NCBI GenBank assembly: GCA_023052935.1
Contig: CM041292.1
Location: 38,943,639-39,007,638, forward strand
From: Piezodorus guildinii
Lineage: Eukaryota > Arthropoda > Insecta > Hemiptera > Pentatomidae
Direction: 5' to 3'
DNA length: 64,000 nt
The notes beneath the pieces were generated by a model. It was not told where the DNA came from, made no database searches, and was given only the letters and a program-made list of their open reading frames with translations. Position 1 is the stretch's first letter. Every line of letters starts with the position of its first letter. Position numbers and translations under genes: made by a program. Of the stretch, positions 20,353 to 30,154 are shown piece after piece.

Positions 20353-22920
20353 TTATCCCCTAAAAAACTCAAGAGAGGACTCCAAATTTGGAACTACTGG
20401 CGTAGTTGCTGTACTTGGCTTACTAGGAGTACTTGGTTTTTTAGCAGTCCTTGGATATTACTTCTTTCCGCGTGGAATCCAGTCTCGTCCGCGTACCAGT
20501 TGACGGTGATCAGCTGACCATCAGGAGCTGTGTAAGAGTATGTACCTCGGGCAGTCTGGACTTCTCCTTCTACACCTGGGGTCTTCAAGAAACCTTCTTC
20601 TTCAACGGAGATACCGTTACTTGTCTGAAATCTGAAGGGATAAAATACTATGTAAATCGTTTCGTATCTGAATTATCTTAGTAGTAATCTGTTTATTACA
20701 TTGCTAAGTCCACGCATGCCTTATGCCCAAATTTTATTTAATTATATTTTTTAGGAACTTTAAAAAGACGTTAATAAATGCATTGATAAAAATATAGAAT
20801 GGATAATTGTAAACCATGGTACCTGTACTTGTAAGCTCCATCGTAATTATTTTCACATTCCGAGGATAGAATGACGTCATTGTTAGTAGACTGCTGGCCT
20901 TGTGTAAACCCAACTCCGAACAGTAAAAAGCACAAAATCTGTAACATTCGAAAATTACTATTTCAATTATATTCAATCAAAAAATCGATTTTTTCGATAC
21001 ATGGGTACCTCATGATCTCACTGAGCGGCAGCAAGACCCCATGTTTCAAAACATACCGTGCAAAAATTGAAAGAACTGGGCTACGAAGTTCTTCCGCACC
21101 CACCATATTCTCCCGACTTGTCTCCAACAGATTACCACCCGTTCAGGAATTTAGACAATTTCGTCAAAGGAAAACTTTTTGAAAATGATGATCAAGTGAA
21201 ATGTGCGTTTTCAGATTTTATTTCACTTCAAAGCTCAGAGTTTTTCAGTTCGGGGATATAAAAGTTGGTATCACGTTGGGAAAAAATGTGTAGAAAAAGA
21301 AGGTAAATACTTCGAATAAAATTATCTTGTTTTCATATTTATTTTTAATAAAATTCCTTTACCTTGAAAACGGACATTTCATGTGACACAACCCAATAGT
21401 AAAAAAAACAATTTAGTAAATAATTGAAAAAATCAGATGTGAGCAACATACCACCACTGTTAAAATCGATTCAAGAATTTTCAAATAGAAATTAAAATGA
21501 GTGATAATAATAAAGAATTAATTAAATTAAATTTATATAGAAACATGTGTTTTATTAAAAAATATATTATAATATTATCTAAAATAATCAGTTAGTTTTA
21601 TCGGCTATTCATTACTCTCTATTATCTTTAACAAGCTTGTTTATAAGATGATATTTTTTTGTATATTATACATGTATATTACTGTTCTTGTTTGCAAAAG
21701 CACAAAAATTGCATTAAAAAAAAGATGTGCTCTTTTTTCCTTTAGTTGTTTATCAAATACGCTAACTTGCGCATATTTAGCTATTAATGCTAACAAGATA
21801 ATTGAATCTAAAAAATTAAATTATTAGTATAGATACTTTAGAAGAAGAATATTTAAAATATCGGGCATATAAACCCTGTCAGACTATTTCAGTCAGAATG
21901 AAACATACTAGATATTAAAGTCCATTAAATTTTACATCGATTTAGCGAGTTTAATCAGAATCGTTTGAGTTGTTTTTGAGAAAATCGTAAAAAAGTACAG
22001 AATGCATAGTATAAAGTAGCACTTCCGGTCAGCCGAATTTAGTGAAAAATTTGCTGTAACATCTCGGGCGTGTAGTTTTTTTAAATATGAAATTTCAGTT
22101 TTGTACGTATTTTCGTTTTCGCCCTATACTTACCCCATACGGACACACGCACACCCAGACCTTTTTTTCGGGACTTGGTTATTTGGACTCAGGGGACCCT
22201 AAAACGTATATTTCCGTTAAGAACATGAGTTAGAAAATTTTCACGATCGCAATATTTTCCCTCAATATATATTTCATATATAAGTAAGTAAAAGTTGTTG
22301 TTGTTTTTTTTTTTTTTTTTAAATAAAACCCTTTTTGTTTAGTTTTGTTCGAACCGACTCATCATACACTGTGGAGGAATATTTTGGTGAAAATCATGTT
22401 TGAATAAATAAATAAATGGACAAGTTACGGATGCTAACAAATAGAACAGTATATTTATAAGCTAATATAATATGCACGATAAAAATAATTTAATATTTTC
22501 AACACCCATCATCAGATAAAGATCGTGGGTCCTTTTAAGTTATTTATTTAAATTTAAAATGTAACTGGCACACACCAGTGAAGCGCTGAGTGGGAGGCGC
22601 TGGGATCTCTTGGATTCCGCTTCTCCCCCCACTTGTGGGGGGAGCAGCCGAGTCTAGGGTTCCTTTGGCTAATTGTATATATTGTATATAGTTAAGTATG
22701 CTTGTATGATTTTTATTTATTTCCCAACTTGTATTTATCTCTACTACAGGTTGTTGTTTTGATTTGTTTCTTGTTGCTTTTTTTTTTGTATATATTTGAA
22801 TTTATTTATTTCCGATTTTATGTAAATTGACTTTATCATTATTGGCTGTATATATTGTATGAATGTGTACTACATCTCTATTACTACTGTTCATTATGCA
22901 ACAAATTGTAATATTTCTCA

Positions 22921-22954
<34 letters not shown>

Positions 22955-23048
22955 AAAATACTCGTTATCAGAAGAAAGATAAGTATGTAATTTATGAATA
23001 ACAACAACAGAAATACAAATATTTCTAGAAACTACTTACAAGTATCAT
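20353..23048 (-). CDS. RR-1 cuticle protein, gene A (C-terminus frameshifted)
   Basis: Three exons. Exon 1 is 23040-23048 (ATG ATA CTT, donor GTAAGT). Exon 2 is 20823-20938 (116 nt), giving signal sequence ILCFLLFGVGFTQG and mature start [20 protein letters not shown]. Exon 3 runs from 20631 down. Introns are 2101 and 191 bp. Exon 3 holds the Chitin_bind_4/RR-1 domain: [43 protein letters not shown]. As it stands the frame ends at a TAG (20394-20396), giving ~120 residues. Compared with gene B one A is missing from the A-run after GGACTGC (6 against 7, near 20438). In the adjacent frame the sequence continues as KPSTPSKPSTATTPVVPN and ends EFFRG-stop at 20353, the family ending (~134 residues). 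Real mutation and sequencing error cannot be separated here. The protein is secreted and should bind chitin in the cuticle. Confidence 0.85.
20995..21396 (+). mobile_element. mariner deletion derivative, 3' part, in intron 1 of gene A
   Basis: Ends in the same terminal repeat as the 5.7 kb copy (ACATTTCATGTGACACAACC, closing at 21396). It encodes VQKLKELGYEVLPHPPYSPD and LSPTDYHPFRNLDNFVKGKL. The left part is lost, starting at CGATACATGGG. The junction joining VPHDLT to ARPHVS is the same as in the other copy, apart from one base. Confidence 0.88.
21428..22288 (+). repeat. Family X copy in intron 1 of gene A
   Basis: Nearly full length, from ATCAGATGTGAGCAACATAC to GATCGCAATATTTTCCCTCA and TAAGTAAGTAAAAG. 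The interior blocks (TTTTTGAGAAAATCGTAAAA, CGGGACTTGGTTATTTGGAC) are in order. Confidence 0.85.
22555..22955 (+). mobile_element. LINE 3' UTR with stable hairpin and poly-A tail
   Basis: The segment GGCGCTGGGATCTCTTGGAT, a hairpin and TTGTATATATTGTATATAGT match the 3' UTR at the right edge of the window (63.8 kb). There it follows an RT C-terminus, which identifies it as LINE. It ends AATAAA plus ~29 A. It lies in intron 1 of gene A. Confidence 0.75.
22623..22644 (+). other. LINE 3' UTR hairpin
   Basis: CTCCCCCCAC, a TT loop and GTGGGGGGAG form a perfect 10-bp stem. The copy at 63893-63921 keeps a hairpin in the same place with different bases. Confidence 0.75.
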
Positions 23049-23160
23049 CGATTGAATCCGAAGGTACGAATGCTAAACCGTAAGGTCCTGATGCAACCAC
23101 TTAGCAATTATATATAAGTACTGGCCCCTCCACGATCTCCCTACTCTAACCACAATAGAC
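23049..23160 (-). promoter_or_regulatory. Gene A core promoter and 5' UTR
   Basis: On the minus strand: GTGGAGGGG (23125-23133), an 8-bp spacer, TATATATA (23109-23116), then GCATCAGGACC, which fits an initiator about 25-30 bp downstream, then a short 5' UTR to ATG at 23048. About 130 bp around this match the gene B promoter almost base for base. Confidence 0.8.
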
Positions 23161-23429
23161 AAAAGCAATCGAACGAATGAATCAATCAAAGTTTAAAATT
23201 TTATCAAATATAAGTTTATTTTCTTATCTTGTCCTAGCCCAAACATGAGTAGTTTTTCCAAAGTGAACCTTACCTATTAATTTTATTTATTATTAAACGA
23301 TTTTCATTATTAGCTTTAACTTGTTTCATTCCGTATATAATTTTTATAAAATCAATATTAAAATTATCATTGATTCCATTTTTTCACGTTTGGGCCATAA
23401 AAAGACCACTTGGGTTTCATCTGCTGTCT

Positions 23430-24480
23430 TCCACTCCTTTTTTAGTTGATTGTTGGGCGGTTTACTTTCCTGCCTTTACTTCTGCTTTCCTGTTGCCGAA
23501 GTAGTCTTTCATTTTCCTGGTGAGCTCTACCTTCCTTTGGACCGTTTCTTGTGTTGAGCTTCTGTTATCGAGTTGAGGAAAAGTCTTGTTTGAATGGTGA
23601 GGCGGTAGCGACTTCTGTCTTTAGTTTTATCCTGCGTATTATTAAGTTGTGCAAGATCCTTCTTAACTTGTTTGATCCCCCGGAATATCTCATTCTCTGG
23701 TTGGCTACTCTGAAGATCTTATGGGACAGCCCGTGATTGTCCATTCTGTATAGATGGTCGTATAAAGCTAAACATCTCCATCTGATGACATCTGTGAGGT
23801 TTTCCTGGTTCATCTAGTCAGATCCTTGGTCCCAGAATTCTTTGGCTAAAATTTCCTTTCTTGTACTTAGAGTGCCCTTAGAGGTATCTCCTTAGTTCAG
23901 ATGTTTTTAGGCAATTAGTTTTATGCAAACATTGTGTGCCCTGTCTAATTTTATACCCATTTTTTCACTCATGTCTTCTGAATCTCTCTCTCTTCAAGGT
24001 ATTTTGCTACCTTCACTCTCTTCACATGTTTAAAATTCCTACAGACTTTCATGGTTTTAGCGGAATCTTTAATATTGGTCATGATCGTGTTTGAAGTTGT
24101 GTAGTGGCTTCCTGCATGTCGTTTGTCAGTAGAGTCAGGTCATCATCGAATGCTAGGAATGGGGTCCTTAGGTTATATTCTTTGATTCCTATTCTTAATC
24201 CGGTGTCGACTGATAGAGATTTAGTCCATTCTCTTACACTTTTTGCAGGATACAGTTAGATAATATACAAGATATACGGTATAAGATCGCCTTTCCTCAC
24301 TCCTGTTTTGATTTGGAAATCTACAGCTGCCCATTCCAATTTATTGTGGAAGTGGTTTTGTAAAGATTGGATTGCCATAACCTAATGATTTTTTAAAATC
24401 TAGTTCTCGTAGGATATAAGGAGAGTGGTTCTATCCACATAAGCATGTGCCTTTTGAAAGCTAACGAAGTAGACTACTTT
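23430..24480 (-). mobile_element. LINE reverse transcriptase, strongly decayed
   Basis: The minus strand reads VVYFVSFQKAHAYVDRTTLL (RT motif A), then AFDDDLTLL where YADD is expected. Toward the C-terminus it has RWRCLALYDHLYRMDNHGLS, the tail helix typical of these LINEs (LRWYGHLxRM). Frames change several times. Confidence 0.65.
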
Positions 24481-24519
24481 CTTTCTAGCTCGTTTCTTGC
24501 TTTATTGTACTTTTGATTT

Positions 24520-24830
24520 CTTATACATGATGGCGCTACAGCCCAGTTTGGACCTTGACCTCCTCAATGAGCCATCGCCATGTAGCTCAGTCTTGTGCGG
24601 CCATTCTCCAGTTGCGGACGGTCAGAAGTTCTCTGGAATCCTTAATTACGGCGTCCTCCCGTCTTAGCCTCGGCCTGCCTCTTCCTCTGGTCCGATACTG
24701 CCCAAGTTACTCGGGATCTCATCCGCTCACATCGTGAGGACATCCAGCGCAGCCACCCCAGCCTTATGTGCCGCATTACTTTTCCCTCACCGAACAGCTC
24801 GTAGTCCTCCATGTTGGTTCACCTCCTCCA
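24520..24830 (-). mobile_element. LINE C-terminal fragment
   Basis: The minus strand encodes GRPRLRREDAVIKDSRELL, then TVRNWRMAAQD and WRWLIEEVKVQTGL-stop. It is the same type as the fragment at 35.1 kb. One internal stop and upstream frame changes. Confidence 0.75.
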
Positions 24831-25029
24831 ACTCTCACCTACCTTGACACAACCAAATATTCGGTGCAGAATTTTCTTCATGACATTAGACTTGCATAAA
24901 GAATAAAAAGAAACTTGTGACTTTAGGACCTGTTTGGAATCTCGGATTTGGTTTCATGTAACAAAAAGGGAAATATAGTTTTGTTGGGACATTTACATCG
25001 AATAAATAAGGAAATACTCTCTAGAGAGA

Positions 25030-25230
25030 TAATGGAGGGACACAAGGATGATTTAAGGAGGAACCGTGGTATTAGTAGGCTCTGAAGCGGTCATGTCCTG
25101 TGAGCATTTGGAGCAGGTAGTAGTCCACTTCTCCGTGGCTTCTATCCAATGGACCTTTCGCTCGCTGCCACTTGCGGACTGCCTGCTTCCTCTCTTCGGT
25201 CCTAGGAATGCGAACTACAATTTTATACCA
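25030..25230 (-). mobile_element. LINE C-terminal fragment, R1-like
   Basis: The minus strand reads RKQAVRKWQRAKGPLDRSHG, then VDYYLLQMLTGHDRFRAY-stop. It resembles the W..RW ... QLLTGHGCFRAYL C-terminal motif of R1/LOA-type LINEs. Confidence 0.55.
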
Positions 25231-26614
25231 CAATTGTATGCCTCTTCTAATTAATATGGGTATTGAATGTATTAACTAATTAAAAGTGAGTCTCTTTTCC
25301 TTTATGTACTTTTGTCTCGTTAAAGGTCTTGTTTTTTATTCATTTTAGAGGATTTTTTAAACAACTTTCTTCACTATTATTTATTATTCTTGAATTTGGC
25401 TGATTGGATTATTTCTGAACAAATAAATCAAACAATTTTTTCAAAATATATACAATACTTTTAACATAGACATAAATTTAGTATTTTAATTTTATTCTTG
25501 TCCCGGAATAATGAAGACATTTTTCATTTCATTACTTACCTATTCAATACAGTACTTATAGTTAATAAATTAGATTACAATTTCATGAACAATAAAACCA
25601 AGTTTTTCAAAATTAAAAAAAAAAAAAAACGTCGCTAACCAAATACATAATGATCCATAGATATCTAATTTTCCTTGTTTTAAAAATTCCAATGGACATC
25701 CTTCACCCGATTCGACAGATAGCATTTCTCAACAAGCCTTCTAGCCGGAGATGTTCCACCTAACGACCCAAGACCTTTACCAACAACCTTACTAAACAAA
25801 CCTTTTTGATTATAATGTTTGACAAAACAAGGGTTAGCTTTTATTTCATTTGAAAATAAAAAGTAGGGAAACAGAGAAAGCATGATATTTATAAAATAAC
25901 AAAACATTATGGCACAAAACAGTTAATAGATCCATAACCGCCGATGAAATTCTTTGCTTGAATAAGTATAAAATAAACTTTTCAGAACAAGTTTTATCGG
26001 TCACAAGAAATTTTTCTTTCAAATTATGTTAAGAAATAATTAATGCAGAATTATGTGTGATTTATTTCGTGATTTCCCGTGCAGTTAAATTTTAATTTTT
26101 TTGTTTGTATTCTTTTGTTGTATTTAAAGGTGAAAAATAGTCTATAGTTATTTCTCTTAGATACTCAGAAAGATAAGGAAAAGTAGATATGGCTAAGAAG
26201 AAAACAAAATGCTATAAAAAAAGAACTGAAGATCTATGACTTTAATTTATATTGTTAAATGACATTAATTTACCTAAGCATGGATTTTCTTTCTACAGCG
26301 GCATAGTTTCTCATAAAAGCTTTCTGAAAATAAGTATCACTGTCCATTGTGCAAGAAACGTATTTAAAATCTAATCTTCAAATGTCAAATTACTAAGATA
26401 TTCGTATGGTGCGTACATACGTTTGATAAAGTTTAACCAATATAGAGGCGTAGAGGATTATTCGGCTTGGACATGTTTGAGACCAACTGATTTTTTAGTG
26501 TAATGGTCCTTTCTACAAATAAATCGGCCGCTAAGCGTGTTTAATATACACTTCGGTGAATAAATATGTTTTATACTTTATTTATTTAATAAATTCAATT
26601 GCATTTTATTGAAT
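25231..26614. other. Spacer with no identified gene
   Basis: AT-rich. A minus open stretch near 25680-25820 (QKGLFSKVVGKGLGSLGGTS) is not recognised. Confidence 0.4.
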
Positions 26615-27637
26615 ACTAGCTGTTGCTCGCGACTTCGTCTGCGTACATTTCTATTATTATGATCGCCATTAAGATGTTTTTAAAAGAGTATATTTTAAAG
26701 TACTTCAGCGTAAATAGTATTTTTAGTTTTATTTTCTTGTGGCAGAAGAACATACTGATTTTCTCCGCAACCCGATCTCGACAATGCGACAAATAGCTAG
26801 TAGCCGTGTGAAAAAGAGTCTTGACGTAAATCGATTTCTACCTGCTTAAATGTTACCCCTGTGATTTATTAATTGTTACGGCAAAAGATAAATTTACGGA
26901 AAATTGAATTATTTTAAAATTAAAAGGTAAATCATAGGGAATCATTGGGATGCTAGGTTAATATCCCCATTTTCCACCAATGCTTCAGATTTGCAGCGTG
27001 ATGCTATGTAACTTAAAGCCTTCCTTGATAAATGGACTATCCAACACAAAAATAATTTTTCAATTCGAGCCGGTAGTTTCTGAGATTAGCGCGTTCTAAC
27101 AAACAAACTCTTCAGCTTCATAATATTAGTATAGACCATCTGTTGCCCGCGACTTCGTCTGTGTCTATTTCTGTTATTATGATTGCTAGTAAGAAATTTT
27201 TAAAAGGATATATTTTAAAGTACTTCTGCGTAAATGATATTTTTGGTTTTATTTTCTTGTGGCAGAAGAACATGCAGATTTTCTCCGCAACCCGATTTTG
27301 ACGTAAATCGATTCCTACTTGTTTAAATGTTGGCCCCTTTGATTTATTAATTGTTACGGCAAAAAAAATACTTGACGGGAAATTGAATTATTTTAAAATT
27401 AAAATGTAAATCATTTGGAATTATTGGGATGCGAGGTTAATTTCATCCGTTTTTTTTCCATATTTTCAACTGATTCTTCGCTCATATTGGTCGCAGCGTG
27501 ATGTTATGTAGCCTATAACCTTCCTCGACAAATGGACTATCCTACGCAAAAAAGAATTTTTCAATTCGAACCAGTAGCTTCTGAGATTAGCGCGTTCAAA
27601 CAAACAAACTCTTCAGCTTTATAATATTAGTATAGAT
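26615..27637 (+). repeat. Two tandem copies of a ~510 bp interspersed repeat
   Basis: Copy 1 begins CTAGCTGTTGCTCGCGACTT at ~26616. Copy 2 begins at ~27135 (CATCTGTTGCCCGCGACTTC). Both end TTATAATATTAGTATAGA. Internal landmarks match in order: TATTTTAAAGTACTTC, TTTTCTTGTGGCAGAAGAAC, GATTTTCTCCGCAACCCGAT and GAGATTAGCGCGTTC. Copy 2 lacks ~50 bp present in copy 1. Such ends are common in insect genomes; I cannot place the class with certainty. Confidence 0.8.
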
Positions 27638-29049
27638 TGATAGTTGAAAGTTTTGAAATTCAAAGGGAAAATATTCTACGTCGTGAGAAACAAAAAAAAG
27701 TTAACAATTTCCTAAAAAGGAATACAATAAAAGTATAACGATATTTAATAAAATTAACTTAACAAGCATTTTTAAGTAGCTAAACGTATCATGTTTAGCG
27801 GATCTCTGGTGCCTAGTCAAACAATCAAAACAATATTCGGCGAGGAGAGTCCCAAAGGCTTTCGCTGTTCAACTATGTCATATAATCCATATTTTTCGTG
27901 TCAGTTGAGGTGTAAGCTATTAAGCGAATAAGAAAGTGTTGAGGGCACAAAAAATTTTCTGAAACAGAGCTATCCAAACAGCAAAGGAAGAAAATGCTTA
28001 TATTCACCAAAGGGACGGCGTCAGAACATATTATATTAGTGTTATAGATAAATTTGGGAGCCCTTGCTTGCCCAAGCTAAATTAGAAGCTTGACATTTCA
28101 AATCAGTATCTGTTCTCGAGACTTATCTATTCTCTCCATACCGCTCTCCTTAAAATGATTTGGCCTACTAAGCAGAGATTGCAAGGAATATCCAGAGGAG
28201 TATTAAAGCTATAGTCAGTAGCTAACTTACCTCTATGGCCATTTTGTACTCACCAAGGAGGGGTCGAAGACTGGGTACGATCCGCTGCCAATGGAATGCC
28301 TGACCTAATCCAGCCTGCAGTTGATTGTGTAGCAAAGAAATAGCAGGATGCCCAAAACGTATCTTTGTACAGAAGGAAATAAATTTGAAAGCTTTACAAA
28401 ATGATTTTATATCAACTTTAGTGATTGTCAATTGAATGATACCCCGAAAGACAATGAATAAATATGCAAGAACCAAGAGTTTTCGGGGTTTGAAATATCC
28501 AATGCCATTGAAATTAGAAAGTTAATATTGAAACAATTATGCACTATCCTGTAGAATCCCAGCAGCCATGTGTGAGTTAGTATGATGTGGTATGATGTGT
28601 TTCTTTGAACGGATTTATGAATAAATATAATTTTTTCTAAAATATTATAGCTTTATTTATAATTATAATTATTAATATATATTTATGTATTATTTATTTT
28701 AATAAATATAATTCTTATAATAATAAACTTTATAATTTTCATAATTATATGTTTTGTTCTCTTGTTTCTATATTTTGGAGTTGATAATATACTGAGTGTA
28801 TCAAAATAGAATATTGACTAGTTTAAACTATTTAGACAACAGATAAAATCAACATATTTTTTACTAGGAAAATAATCTTATTTATAAACTATACCTTATC
28901 TTTCTTACTTCATATTTTAAATACTGTTGGTGTGGTCAGCAACTGGCACTAAGCTTTCATTTTAACTTATTTTGGCCATTAACAAAGTTTATTGCATAAT
29001 GTAATAGAATATATTTTATTTTTACTGTACAGAGGTTTTATGATTTAAT
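27638..29049. other. Spacer with an exon-like minus-strand stretch
   Basis: At about 28230-28372 the minus strand reads HNQLQAGLGQAFHWQRIVPS and GEYKMAIE, followed by GTAAGT, as a splice donor would. It has no recognised homology and may be chance or a decayed exon. The remainder is AT-rich without features. Confidence 0.25.
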
Positions 29050-29292
29050 TGTTCACTTGCAATGCAGTCAGTGCCTAGCATGTAGCCTTCCATGTACAAC
29101 GTCGCGGATTCAAACTCGGCAGATGGCACGGAGAAGGCGTAAAATTGTGGCCGTGATTCTTTGCGATGTCAGGTATTCGTTAAAGATCCCTTTTCTTATT
29201 ATACATGGATAGGCTAAATTTAGGGTTCCCACCGTAATATCGTCCTATTAACCAAAGTAGCATAAACTGACGTTTAATGAATGATAAATAAT
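29050..29292 (+). mobile_element. tRNA-derived SINE, near full length
   Basis: The head has a box A-like AATGCAGTCAGTGCCTAGCA and box B GGATTCAAACTCGG. The body has GTTAAAGATCCCTTTTC, and the tail has AAAGTAGCATAAACTGACGT and TTAATGAATGATAAATAATG. The same order and tail occur in the foldback arms and at 20171, which defines the family. Confidence 0.75.
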
Positions 29293-29419
29293 GAAGCTCG
29301 TTTTAGCAATGCAATGAAGCATTTTATTCAATGATTACTAAAATGATGAAGTGTGATACATTTCAGGAAACACTAGGCTAAATTGTTTTAAGGCTAAGTT
29401 TATAATAATAGATGGCCGA

Positions 29420-29975
29420 TACCACCAAACTCCGCCTGCACAGACTCGTCCAATGTTCACCGCTCAAACCCAAGCCCTCGAGATCAGCCTTATAGCAATC
29501 CTCCTTTCGACGCTTTGGCCTACCTTTCGGACGCCTACCAGTCGGATCAGGGAATACAAATTTTCTCGGAATCCAATTCTACTAGCCCGTTTGAGTCTCC
29601 GTGATGCTATCGACTCAATTATATTCACAGAGTACAAGCTCCGCAATTCCGTGTTGTACAACCTTCTAAACTCCCTCCTCCCTCTCCCCCCAGTGGTCTC
29701 ATATCTCTTCGGACCAAATATTTTACGCAGTACCTTATTTTCGAAAACCTTAAGCCGTTGTTCATCCGTAGAGAACCGTCGGAATAATAACACACATTTT
29801 CCACCTTTAACCGGGACTTTATTTCTACCTGGATTTCATTTTTTCTTGTTATCATTGAACCTAAATTCTTAAATTTCTCTACGTGTTCAAAAGTATGCCC
29901 TGATATATCAATATCACCAAGATCGCCACCGTTTCTGCTGCTAATCATATAATTTAAGGCTTTTATCATCATATA
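29420..29975 (-). mobile_element. LINE RT C-terminal fragment
   Basis: Two overlapping frames carry SGHTFEHVEKFKNLGSMITR and DEQRLKVFENKVLRKIFGPK, a strongly conserved LINE C-terminal segment, then SIASRRLKRASRIGF. At least one frameshift separates them. It lies just upstream of the gene B promoter. Confidence 0.8.
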
Positions 29976-30029
29976 GTTTATGGAAGAAAAATGAATAATA
30001 TTTGGTAGAATTTTAAACTGAAATTGTCA

Positions 30030-30154
30030 TTCGATTGCTTAAGACTATTGTAGACAGAGTAGGGAGATCGTGGAGGGGCCAGTACTTATATATAGTTGCT
30101 AAGTGGTTGCATCAGGACCTTACGGCTTAGCCTTCGTACCTCTGGATACAAGCT
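30030..30154 (+). promoter_or_regulatory. Gene B core promoter and 5' UTR
   Basis: GTGGAGGGG (30070-30078), an 8-bp spacer, TATATATAG (30087-30095), GCATCAGGACC around 30109-30119 as probable initiator, then ATG at 30155. It mirrors the gene A promoter on the other strand. Confidence 0.82.

Noticed and set aside
28222..28476. Minus ORF with a GTAAGT after MAIE as a possible host exon
   Set aside because: Exon-like but without homology, a clear partner exon or a good acceptor; listed only as a note in the spacer.
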